Assembly: GCF_038967635.1 (NCBI RefSeq)
Contig: NZ_CP152413.1
Span: forward strand, 3,162,001-3,226,000
Direction: 5' to 3'
DNA length: 64,000 nucleotides
Source of the DNA: Bradyrhizobium sp. B124
GTDB taxonomy: Bacteria; Pseudomonadota; Alphaproteobacteria; Rhizobiales; Xanthobacteraceae
The translations under genes and the position numbers were made by a program. Of this stretch, positions 1 to 7,596 are shown in pieces. Numbering within the stretch: the first letter of the stretch is position 1; each line of letters begins with the position of its first letter. A model generated the notes under the pieces. That model was not told the origin of the DNA and ran no database searches. It saw only the letters and a list, made by a program, of their open reading frames with translations.

Positions 1-87
1 GGGACCGCGCAGGACGGAGCTGAGCAGCTGCGCGTCAGCAGTCAGATCGTCCAGAAACGGATGGCGCTCGGTTTGGGGATGGGACAT
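1..87 (-). CDS. Partial gene, probable NTF2/SnoaL-like protein (N-terminus only)
   Basis: A reading frame on the minus strand starts with ATG at 87, 30 bases after the stop of the NmrA-type gene, and runs off the window edge after 29 codons. The visible residues include a PFLDDL motif followed by LLSSVLRGP. From memory this resembles the start of short NTF2/SnoaL-fold proteins, where a similar 'aDDvvlrSsvlr.Pv.Gr' pattern is common. The close spacing suggests it is the second gene of an operon with the upstream reductase. The ribosome-binding site is weak (TGAGAA). The identification rests on only 29 residues, so it is tentative; the full gene lies outside the window. Confidence 0.42.
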   Translation of the reverse strand, partial: MSHPQTERHPFLDDLTADAQLLSSVLRGP

Positions 88-117
88 TTCTCAAACTCAT
101 GCTGGCTTTGGTCATGT

Positions 118-999
118 TCAGGCGAACACGGCGCGGTTCTGCGCGATAAACTGCTGGATCGAGAGCGGTGGTGTTCCCGTGATCTTCTCGACGGCATCGT
201 TGGTGCCCGAGAAAATGCCGTCGCGATAATTCTTGGCGACTTCGACCAAGTGCTGTACCAGGAACGGAGGGAACTTGTAGAGCTTCTCCATCTTGTCCTT
301 GAACACCTCGATCGAGGTCGGCGCGTAGTCGATCCTGGCGGCGAGCACTTCGCTCATCTCGGCGGCGATTTCGGTGTGGTTCATCTCCACAGGTCCGTGC
401 AGCGGATAGATCTTGCCCTCATGGCCTTGCGGCTTGGCTAGGAGGTGGGCAATGACGCGCCCCTGATCGTCGCTGGCGATCGGCGCGTGGCGGCCGTTCT
501 CAAACGGAAATTCGATCTTCTTTTTCGCCCAGATTTCTTTTCCGAAATGCGGGTAAACCAGCCAATCGGCAAAAAACGTCGGGCGAAGATGCGTTGTCGC
601 AACGCCTGACCAGTCGAACACTCGTTCTGAAACCCAATGATCCTGCGCCGCGTGGCTCGCCGATTCCCGGCGCGCCGAAATCTGCGACATGTTGACGATC
701 GCGCTGACGCCGGCCTCTCTCGCTGCCTGGGCAAAATAGGCGGCCGCGCTGATGATTCCCGGTGCGATCGGATGGAGGAAATAGGCGGACTGGATGCCCT
801 CCATGGCCGCGCGAATAGCGTCGATGTCCGTGAAATCGCCGACGGAGATATCAACGCCGCGCTGCCTCAGCGCTGCCGCACGCTCGCCATCCGAGCGCAC
901 GTAGGCGCGCACCTTCTTGCCCATTTTGAGCAATTCGTCGACGGCCGCACCCCCGGTCCGCCCAGTCGCACCGCTGACCAGAATAGTTGCTTCGCTCAT
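118..999 (-). CDS. NmrA-family NAD(P)-binding protein
   Basis: A 293-residue Rossmann-fold protein of the NmrA/atypical short-chain dehydrogenase group. The N-terminus carries the dinucleotide-binding motif GATGRTGG at about residues 10-17, then an Arg-rich stretch (AYVRSDGERAA) expected to contact NADP phosphate, and a GDFTD motif at the end of the third strand. Family members act as NADPH-dependent quinone or aldehyde reductases or as redox-sensing regulators; the substrate cannot be read from sequence. I place the start at the ATG at 999 rather than an in-frame codon 10 residues upstream, because AAAGGAG sits 7 bases before it and the upstream codons overlap an operator-like palindrome. 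It is probably transcribed with the NTF2-like frame downstream, and the promoter architecture suggests tight repression. Confidence 0.85.
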   Translation of the reverse strand: MSEATILVSGATGRTGGAAVDELLKMGKKVRAYVRSDGERAAALRQRGVDISVGDFTDIDAIRAAMEGIQSAYFLHPIAPGIISAAAYFAQAAREAGVSAIVNMSQISARRESASHAAQDHWVSERVFDWSGVATTHLRPTFFADWLVYPHFGKEIWAKKKIEFPFENGRHAPIASDDQGRVIAHLLAKPQGHEGKIYPLHGPVEMNHTEIAAEMSEVLAARIDYAPTSIEVFKDKMEKLYKFPPFLVQHLVEVAKNYRDGIFSGTNDAVEKITGTPPLSIQQFIAQNRAVFA

Positions 1000-1022
1000 G
1001 ACGACGCTCCTTTGTCCATTTG

Positions 1023-1067
1023 AGAGCATATGCTCTTACATAGGCTAAGATAGGTGCATATACTCCT
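1023..1067. promoter_or_regulatory. Pair of operator-like palindromes
   Basis: A perfect 14-bp palindrome, AGAGCATATGCTCT (1023-1036), is followed by a related imperfect copy, AGGTGCATATACTCCT (1052-1067). Both share a GCATAT core, and the centres (1029.5 and 1059.5) are 30 bp apart, close to three helical turns, so both sites face the same side of the DNA. One copy covers the promoter spacer and the other lies near the expected +1, as for a repressor of the MarR, HxlR or TetR type. The regulator itself is not in the window. Confidence 0.5.
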
Positions 1068-1074
1068 AAGTCAA
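1047..1074 (-). promoter_or_regulatory. Sigma-70-type promoter of the NmrA-family gene
   Basis: Reading leftwards, TTGACT (1069-1074) and TATCTT (1047-1052) are separated by 16 bases, a good housekeeping-type promoter about 48 bases before the start codon at 999. One palindrome occupies the spacer and another lies just after the expected transcription start. The rest of this gene-free stretch (1075-1334) shows nothing I can identify. Confidence 0.5.
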
Positions 1075-1334
1075 GTCGCTTGTTTCGGCAGCGGGCGTGG
1101 GGCCGTTCACATCGCCGTGTCGTTCACAGGCTCAATGACGGCCCTGCCGGGAGAGCCGTCAGATGTCGGAATTCGTCCGGGCATGACGCGCCGGGCGGCC
1201 TCTATGCGCGCGACAGGCGACTTTGCGCTATCTCGACCGAGTACTGCCGCAACCCGTCAAGTTGCCATGCTGAACACACCGGCAACCGACCGCTACTTTG
1301 CATGGGGTTGTTTTCGATATTTTGGCAGTGCTCT

Positions 1335-2528
1335 TCAAACCAAATTCAGGTCCTTCGGCTTGATGCCGGTGAAGATGCGCTCGAGGCTGGCCTGCTGCAG
1401 GCCGTAGACATGCTGGATCAGGCCGGCGAAGAACGCCTTGTAGTCGGTCAGAACCGGAAAATCGCGGTTCTGGAACAGCGTCGCCTGTGCGACCTGGACC
1501 TGCTCGCCGGCCATGCGGCCGCCATTGATGCCGCCGCCCATCACCCAGTAGACGCTGCCATGGCCGTGATCGGTGCCGCGGTCGCCGTTCTCGCGGAAGG
1601 TGCGGCCGAACTCGGAGATCACGACCACGACGGTGTCGCGCCACATCGCCGGGCCGATCTCTTCCGAGAAGCCGGCGAGGCCCCTGCCCAGTTCGCCGAG
1701 ACGGTCGGCGAGATAGCCGGTCGCCGCGCCCTGGTTGACGTGGGTGTCCCAGCCGCCGACGTCGACGAAGCCGAGGTTGAACTGCTCGCGCATCAGGCGG
1801 CCGATCCGCCGCGCCGACAGCTCGAAGCCGCGCGGCGACACGGCGCCGCGGTTGGCCGCCATCATCTCCTCGGAGACCGATTTGTAGACGTCGTCGCGGA
1901 CCCGAAAGCCTTCCGAAACCGAATTGGCAAGATCGCCCTTCGCATACATCTCCCTGATCAGCCGCGCCTGGCGGTCGTCGACACCCGGCTTGCTGACGCT
2001 GGCGATGCCGATGTTCGGGATCTGGTTCTGGCCACGGAAGATCAGCGGCAATTGGTCGGTGAAGGAGATCGGCTTCACCCGCGTCAGCTCGGTCGCGAGC
2101 CGACTCATGAAGCCGGATCGGTAGTCGCGGCTGCCGCCGACCGCCTGCCCGAGCTCGATCGTGTCCTGGGTCTCGAAATGGCTGCGCGAGAGATCGTCGC
2201 TGGTGCCGGCAAACGGGACGAACGCGATCTCGCGCTTGGCCCACAGCGGATAGATCGAGTCGCGCAGCGCCGGATGCAATCCCCATCCAGCGTCGAGCGC
2301 CAGCGCCGCATTCGGATTGCCGGCATCGGGCCGGGCGACCGCAAGCGTCGGGCGCGAAGCGTAGTAGAATTCGCTGCCGACGGGCACCACCACATTGGCG
2401 GCGTCGTAGGCGCCGCGCAGGAACACCACGAGCAGGCGCGCGTCGGTCGCGGGCGCGGCCCAGACCCGGCCGGCAAGGGTGAGCGAAGCGGAAGCGGCGA
2501 AGGCCTTGATCAGTTCGCGGCGGTTCAT
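1335..2528 (-). CDS. DUF1501 protein, twin-arginine exported
   Basis: A 397-residue protein of the DUF1501 family, in the sulfatase/alkaline-phosphatase-like fold group. It begins with a twin-arginine-type signal (MNRRELIKAF, a hydrophobic stretch, then a VWAAP cleavage region), so it is probably exported folded. The family's FLRGAYDAANVVVP motif follows the signal, and later motifs include SEFGRTFRENG and TDHGHGS, which are typical metal-site-like regions. The start ATG at 2528 has AGGGAGG upstream. It lies 15 bases after the stop of the DUF1800 gene, the usual partner of this family, and both are downstream of the caspase-like gene in one transcription unit. The function of DUF1800/DUF1501 pairs is not firmly established. 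Confidence 0.9.
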   Translation of the reverse strand: MNRRELIKAFAASASLTLAGRVWAAPATDARLLVVFLRGAYDAANVVVPVGSEFYYASRPTLAVARPDAGNPNAALALDAGWGLHPALRDSIYPLWAKREIAFVPFAGTSDDLSRSHFETQDTIELGQAVGGSRDYRSGFMSRLATELTRVKPISFTDQLPLIFRGQNQIPNIGIASVSKPGVDDRQARLIREMYAKGDLANSVSEGFRVRDDVYKSVSEEMMAANRGAVSPRGFELSARRIGRLMREQFNLGFVDVGGWDTHVNQGAATGYLADRLGELGRGLAGFSEEIGPAMWRDTVVVVISEFGRTFRENGDRGTDHGHGSVYWVMGGGINGGRMAGEQVQVAQATLFQNRDFPVLTDYKAFFAGLIQHVYGLQQASLERIFTGIKPKDLNLV

Positions 2529-2543
2529 TGCCGAACCTCCCTT

Positions 2544-4088
2544 TCAGTGCATGAACTCGGGTGACGACAGAAACAGCGTATTCCAGTCCTGCGGCGAGAC
2601 GGCCTGGTCGAGCGCGGCGAGCGTGGTCGGGCTCAGCGTCTGCCTGATGTTGCTGAAGTAGAGCCCGTTCATCACCAGCGGGAACGCCGGCTGGTCGACG
2701 GCGTTGGGCTCGTTCGGCTTGAACAGGCCGGCCGATCCCGAGCCGATCGCGCGCGCGATCTCGAAACGCAGCATCATCTGCCCGGGACCGTTCCAGGCCG
2801 CCGACAGCATCGAATAGCCGTCGGGCGTCTCGTGATTGAACAGGCCCTCGGACAGGCGGTTGAGCCAGCCCTGGATCGGCAGCGTGTTGAGGACGACCTT
2901 GCTGTCGTAGGCGAGCCGCACCGACGACATCACATAGAGCATCGGGTCCTTGAACTTGGCGCCGCCCTTCAGGCTCGCGGCAAACTCCGGCGCATGAACC
3001 AGCGTCGACATCACGGCGGCGATATCGCCGTCGGTCTTCTGGAAGGTCTGCGCCATCTGCTGCACCAGCGCGGCCGGCGGATTGTCCGATACAAAATAGG
3101 TCGCGAGCTGCTTTGCGACGTGCGTGGCGGTCGCGGGATGACGGCACAGGATGTCGAGGGCCTCATCGACCTCGGCAAGACCGCGGCCCTTGATCTGATG
3201 GCCGAGGAAGGTCTTGTCGCCGAAATCGTGGCGCGCCGGATTGAACTCGAAGGCGCCCTCGCGGACCAGCTGGGATTGCTGCTCGGGCTTCAGCTTCGGG
3301 TCCTCCGACTTGAAGTCGATGCCGACGCCGGTGAGGATCCGCGCCAGCGCCTCGACATCGGCCTGGGTATAGCCGGCGCCGACGCCCATGGTGTGCAGCT
3401 CCATGATCTCGCGTGCGTAGTTCTCGTTGAGGTGGCCGGCCGCGTTATCGGCATTGTCGAGATAGCGCAGCATCACGGGATGATGCAGCGTCGCCGACAG
3501 CAGGTTGCGGAACTTGCCGAGCGCATTGGCGCGGATCGCGCGATCCTCGTAGTCGCCGACCAGCACGCGGATGTTGGCCTTGTACTGGTGGACATTGAAG
3601 TGGTTGAACCAGAACCAGGTCATGCGTTCACGCAATTGATCCGGCGCGTAGAGCGCGTGCAGGATGGTGCGGGCCGCGGCCTGCCTGGCGCGGTCGTTCA
3701 TGGCCTGCTGATAGACCTGTTGTGCCGCCTTGCGCTGCTCCGGATCGGCGACCTGGTTGGCGGATTTGCCCTGCTGGTCGAACGAGGCCGCAATATCGAA
3801 CGGGAAGCGATGCACGTCCGGCATCGCCTCGATCTGCTTTTGGACGGCGGCCGGCAATGCGGTGTTGGCCGGATGCAGTTGCTCCTGCAGCCAGCGTTCG
3901 GTGCCGATCTCGCGCAGATGCGCCGCGCTCGAGGCGCTGACGCCCCAGGTCAGGCGGTCGAGCAGCGCGATGTCCTGCGCTGCGAGTTCGGCCGCCCGCG
4001 CCGGCTGGTGGAACGCCACCAGCCCCGCGATAGTACCGATCATCAGTTTCGCGGCTGTCCGCGATCCGAGTGTGGCCGTGATGCTCAT
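2544..4088 (-). CDS. DUF1800 protein, exported
   Basis: A 514-residue DUF1800-family protein. A signal peptide covers about residues 1-33 (hydrophobic IGTIAGLVAF, cleavage near ARAAE). Family landmarks include LLDRLTWGVS near the mature N-terminus, the MTWFWFNHFNVH segment, NLNENYAREIMELHTMGV-type sequence near residue 230, and HDFGDKTFLGH. The family is almost always encoded next to a DUF1501 protein, as here. It starts 35 bases downstream of the caspase-like gene stop, and the ribosome-binding site is poor, suggesting translation coupled to the upstream gene. The family is large and uncharacterised, with proposed roles at the cell surface; no catalytic claim can be made. Confidence 0.9.
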   Translation of the reverse strand: MSITATLGSRTAAKLMIGTIAGLVAFHQPARAAELAAQDIALLDRLTWGVSASSAAHLREIGTERWLQEQLHPANTALPAAVQKQIEAMPDVHRFPFDIAASFDQQGKSANQVADPEQRKAAQQVYQQAMNDRARQAAARTILHALYAPDQLRERMTWFWFNHFNVHQYKANIRVLVGDYEDRAIRANALGKFRNLLSATLHHPVMLRYLDNADNAAGHLNENYAREIMELHTMGVGAGYTQADVEALARILTGVGIDFKSEDPKLKPEQQSQLVREGAFEFNPARHDFGDKTFLGHQIKGRGLAEVDEALDILCRHPATATHVAKQLATYFVSDNPPAALVQQMAQTFQKTDGDIAAVMSTLVHAPEFAASLKGGAKFKDPMLYVMSSVRLAYDSKVVLNTLPIQGWLNRLSEGLFNHETPDGYSMLSAAWNGPGQMMLRFEIARAIGSGSAGLFKPNEPNAVDQPAFPLVMNGLYFSNIRQTLSPTTLAALDQAVSPQDWNTLFLSSPEFMH

Positions 4089-4123
4089 GAAGGCTGACCT
4101 GCCCGGCTCATGGTGTCATGCTC

Positions 4124-6448
4124 TCAGTGTTTGCATTTGCCGGGAGGGCATGCCGGCGCTGCGGCGGGCCTTGGCGGCGGTGCCGGCCGCGGCGGCGGCG
4201 GCGCTGCGCGTTGCGCCTGCACAGCCGGCCGTGGTGGTGGCGGCGGCGCGGCGCGCGGAGCCGGCGCCGGATGCGGCGCAACGGCTGCGGCGCGGGGTGG
4301 CGGGGGAGCCGCGCGGGGCGGAGCAGCGACACGCGCCGGCGCAGGCCGGGAGACCGGTGCCGGCGACACCGCGGCATGCGCAGGTGCCGAACGCGCCGCC
4401 GGCGTCTGCCGTACCGGCGGCGTGCGGTTCGCCGGCGATGGCGCCGTCGCGGGCTTCACGTTCGCGGTCGGCGCGGTCGCGGCATGCGACAGCGGTTGCT
4501 GCCTCCCGGGCTTGCCGGCTGTCGCGGGCGAGGCCGGCGCATTGGTCGCGGGGGCAACGCCGGGCTTGGTCGGTGGAGCCGGTTGTGCGTTGGCAGGCGC
4601 CATGGCTGTCGCCGGCTTGCCTGGCGTCACCGCGTTCGGCTTTGCACCAGTCTGCGCGGCACCAGGCTGCGCGGCGCCAGGTTGCACGGTGCCCGGCTGC
4701 ACGGCGCCATGCTGCTGCGTGGCGTTGGGCGGCGCGGTCGCCGACTGCGGCAGCGGCGGTCCATTCTTCGCGCCCGGCAAAGTATGCGCACCCGGCGCAC
4801 CCGGTGCGCCCGGCGCACCCATCGCGTTCGGCGCGGCGGCTGCGTTCGGCGCAGCGCCCGGCGCTCCCATGGCCGCACCTTGTGCCGGGGTCACGCCTTG
4901 CGGACCGCCCGGCTGTGCCAGATTGGCGCGCTGCACCGCCGCGGCCGGCAGTTGCGGCGCCGCCGTGACCGGTGCGCCGCCCATTGCCGCCGTCACCCCG
5001 GCCGCATGGAGCTGCGCCGGCGTCGGGTTGGGATTGTTGATCACCGTGTTGATGACCGTCGTGTTGTGAATGTTGTTGAACACGATGTTGTTCTGCGGCG
5101 GCACGACGTAGGCCGGTGCGGCGACATAGGCCGGCATCGCTACGAAGAACGGCGTCGGCAGCACGAACAGGCCGATCGGCGGCGGCGGGGGCGGCAGCAC
5201 GACGAAGTCGGGCGGCGGCGGCGGCAGGAAGAATACCGGCGGCGGCGGGGGCGGCGCGAAGTCGAACACCGGATCGCTATAGTAGAGCACCGGGCGGTCG
5301 ACATAGACGACCTCGTCGGGCGGCGGCGGCGGCACGTCATAGTCGAGCGCCGTGAACTGCGGCGGCGGCTCCAGCGCGGCCGACAGATAAGCGAGCCGGC
5401 GCCGGGCGTCATAGGCATGCGGCCCGCGCGGATAACGCCGCAGATACGACCAATACGCATCGGGCGTGTCGGCATTGTAGGTGCGCCGCCAGGTGATGGC
5501 CTCGCGCCGCGCCGCCACGATCGCGCGCACGCGCCTGGCCAGCGGATCGGTCGGATAGGCCTGCAGATAATCCTCGTAGCCTTGCAGCGTGTCGCGCTCC
5601 AGCGCGGCGGCATAGGCGTCGTGCGCCGGGAAATCGCGGATCGGCCTGGTGCGCAGTCCGGCATCGACCTGCTGCGGCGGTGCGTCCGGCTTGCGCTCGA
5701 AGAACATGAACGGCGCGTCGACCTTCTGGGCATTCCACGGGATCTCGGCACCCTTGGTCATCTCGTTGACGCGCAGGCGAACGCGGTCGAACACCTCGGG
5801 CAAGGTCAGGCCGCCGGCGCGAATCATTTCCGCCAGCGCTTGCGCGTAGGGCCCGTAAGGCGGCGCACCGTCAGGGGCGACGGTGCCGGGCGCCGAATTG
5901 AAGGCGATCAAGAGCTTCGGATCGGGGTCGACCAGCGCAAGGCCGCCGGCCAGCGGCTGGCCGTCCTTGGCGAAGGGATTGCTGCGCGCCGCATCGAGCA
6001 CTATCACGCCGGCCTTGATCGGCAATGCCGAGAGTTGATGGCTGTAATCGGAGATGCGGATCGCCTCGACCGGGATGTCGGTGTCGCGGGCAATCTTGGC
6101 GTCGACCGGCACGAAGTAGTTCTCGCCGGTCAGCTGCACGCCGTAGCCGGCAAGGTAGACGAAGGCCACGGCATTGGGCCCCGCGTCCTGTACCTTCTGG
6201 ATGAAATCGCGGAACGACTTGCGCAGCGTCTCGCTATCGAGATCGCGCGCTCCGACCACGTCGAAGCCGGCGGCCTGCAATGTCTGCGCGATCAGGCCGG
6301 CATCGTTTGCTGCGGTCTGCAACGCACCGGCCTGATAGGCGCCATTGCCGACCACGAGCGCGAGACGTTTCTCCTGATCCTGCGCATGGACGGGAAGCGA
6401 CGAGAGCGACACCAGACCGACGATCAATGCCCACAGAATGCGCGTCAT
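4124..6448 (-). CDS. Secreted caspase-fold (peptidase C14-like) protein without catalytic dyad
   Basis: A 774-residue protein with a signal peptide (about 1-22, cleavage after VHAQ) and a caspase-like domain at about residues 25-250. The p20 landmarks are present: LALVVGNGAY, AANDAGLIAQTLQAAGF, FVYLAGYGVQ, ENYFVPVDA and VLDAARSNPF. In active family members the two catalytic motifs read GHG and DACR. Here they read GYG (Tyr102) and DAAR (Ala154), so both the His and the Cys are missing and proteolysis by the usual mechanism is not expected. A repeat-like helical segment follows (about 275-360), then some 400 residues of polyproline runs, Asn-rich sequence and Pro/Ala-rich low complexity, ending PPGKCKH. 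It heads an operon with DUF1800 and DUF1501. The start ATG has AAGGGA upstream. Confidence 0.88.
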   Translation of the reverse strand: MTRILWALIVGLVSLSSLPVHAQDQEKRLALVVGNGAYQAGALQTAANDAGLIAQTLQAAGFDVVGARDLDSETLRKSFRDFIQKVQDAGPNAVAFVYLAGYGVQLTGENYFVPVDAKIARDTDIPVEAIRISDYSHQLSALPIKAGVIVLDAARSNPFAKDGQPLAGGLALVDPDPKLLIAFNSAPGTVAPDGAPPYGPYAQALAEMIRAGGLTLPEVFDRVRLRVNEMTKGAEIPWNAQKVDAPFMFFERKPDAPPQQVDAGLRTRPIRDFPAHDAYAAALERDTLQGYEDYLQAYPTDPLARRVRAIVAARREAITWRRTYNADTPDAYWSYLRRYPRGPHAYDARRRLAYLSAALEPPPQFTALDYDVPPPPPDEVVYVDRPVLYYSDPVFDFAPPPPPPVFFLPPPPPDFVVLPPPPPPIGLFVLPTPFFVAMPAYVAAPAYVVPPQNNIVFNNIHNTTVINTVINNPNPTPAQLHAAGVTAAMGGAPVTAAPQLPAAAVQRANLAQPGGPQGVTPAQGAAMGAPGAAPNAAAAPNAMGAPGAPGAPGAHTLPGAKNGPPLPQSATAPPNATQQHGAVQPGTVQPGAAQPGAAQTGAKPNAVTPGKPATAMAPANAQPAPPTKPGVAPATNAPASPATAGKPGRQQPLSHAATAPTANVKPATAPSPANRTPPVRQTPAARSAPAHAAVSPAPVSRPAPARVAAPPRAAPPPPRAAAVAPHPAPAPRAAPPPPPRPAVQAQRAAPPPPRPAPPPRPAAAPACPPGKCKH

Positions 6449-6523
6449 AGTGGTCGTCCCTTTTCTTCTCGAGAGTTGGCGTTACGGATGGAAAGGCTAC
6501 TTCCGTGAATGCGCGCTGAACAG

Positions 6524-6545
6524 GATTGCGGCAATTGTGGCAATC
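6524..6545. promoter_or_regulatory. Near-palindrome in the divergent promoter region
   Basis: A 22-bp near-palindrome (9 of 11 positions symmetrical) with outer arms GATTGC and GCAATC around a central CAATTG. It lies between the caspase-like gene (start 6448, leftward) and the rightward gene at 6644, so it could be an operator for either. No promoter hexamers could be assigned with confidence. Confidence 0.25.
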
Positions 6546-6643
6546 CTTGGTCTGCACGGTCGCGGGCACCCCGGAATCGGCTTCCCGGGCGCACGCTATC
6601 AGGCGATATTACGCAGATAAAACAGGCAAAAAAGGAGCACTCG

Positions 6644-7315
6644 ATGCCAATCGCCGGACAAGGCATGCTGCTGACCTCGATGGATATCGACAGCTTACAC
6701 GAAGCTGAATTCAACCGCTGGTACGATCGCGAGCATCTCGAAGAACGGGTCGCGATCGACGGATTCCTGGAGGCCCGCCGCTACGTCGCCCATGACGGCA
6801 AGCCGAAATATCTCAGCCTCTACTCGACCGCGACCTTCGAGGTGCTCGAAAGCCCCGCCTACCGCAAGGCACTCGCCAACCAGACCGACTGGTCGAAGGC
6901 CAACATCGCGCGCTTCCAGAACATGATCCGTGGTGTTGCGCGCATCACGATCAGCCGCGGCGTCGGCCGAGGCGCAGCCCTCGGCATCATCCGCCTGCGC
7001 CCGCCGGCCGAGGGGGCGGACAGACTCCGCGCTGCATTGCGGGAGCAACTCGATCCAGCCGCGCGCGACGGCATCATTTCGATGCATCTGCTCGAGAACG
7101 ACCCCGTGCTGTCGAAGCCGCTGACGCCGGACGCCGCGAAAGCCGATCCCGGTGCCGGCGACTGGTTCGTGCTGATCGACGCCACCGATGTCGGCGCGGT
7201 CCCCGCAGCCGCGGCAGGCATCACCGGCAACGCAGCCTTGAAGCCGCTGGTGGTCACCAGCGGCGTCTACCGGCTGTTGTGGGATGTCGAGAAGAGCGAT
7301 CTTCCGCGCGGTTGA
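6644..7315 (+). CDS. Conserved hypothetical protein, dimeric alpha/beta-barrel-like
   Basis: A 223-residue soluble protein without a signal peptide. The N-terminus has the FNRWYDREHLEER motif, followed by FLEARRYVA and KYLSLYSTATFEVL, which resembles EthD-like and related dimeric ferredoxin-like alpha/beta-barrel proteins. The second half appears to hold a second, more divergent copy of the fold (ALGIIRLRP to GDWFVLIDATDV), giving a pseudo-dimer in one chain. I chose the ATG at 6644 because AAAGGAG lies 7 bases upstream; the open frame extends further back without a plausible start. It is transcribed divergently from the caspase-like gene and appears monocistronic. No substrate can be assigned; members of the fold act as monooxygenases, decarboxylases or degradative accessory enzymes. 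Confidence 0.75.
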   Translation: MPIAGQGMLLTSMDIDSLHEAEFNRWYDREHLEERVAIDGFLEARRYVAHDGKPKYLSLYSTATFEVLESPAYRKALANQTDWSKANIARFQNMIRGVARITISRGVGRGAALGIIRLRPPAEGADRLRAALREQLDPAARDGIISMHLLENDPVLSKPLTPDAAKADPGAGDWFVLIDATDVGAVPAAAAGITGNAALKPLVVTSGVYRLLWDVEKSDLPRG

Positions 7316-7365
7316 CGCAAACGCGCACCGCTTGCGTGGAGATCATGCTCAAACACGAACGGTAT

Positions 7366-7389
7366 GCGGTGCAGACCATGCTGCACCGC
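7366..7389. terminator. Hairpin after the alpha/beta-barrel gene
   Basis: A perfect 9-bp stem (GCGGTGCAG with CTGCACCGC) closes a 6-base loop 50 bases after the stop at 7315. There is no run of T after it, so it could be a Rho-assisted terminator or a regulator site. The rest of 7316-7596 shows no gene. Confidence 0.3.
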
Positions 7390-7596
7390 CACATAACGCA
7401 AACGAGATTAACGCTACACGCGCATCAGCCGCGCGAAAGCTGATGATCGGACAATTTAGCCTTTGCGTTCTCTGGAACGGCTCTAATAAGATAAGCCTAT
7501 GATCCAATTCAAAAACCAGAACAACGCCACGTGAGCGTTCGTCGTCAACGATAAGGCCGCGCGGGCAGGCATTTTTCGCGCGGGTCAAAGGTAGGA

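Noticed and set aside
4118..6508. A 796-codon plus-strand frame opposite the caspase-like gene
   Set aside because: Its Arg/Gly-rich sequence mirrors the Pro/Ala-rich tail of the true gene, which has a signal peptide and conserved motifs.
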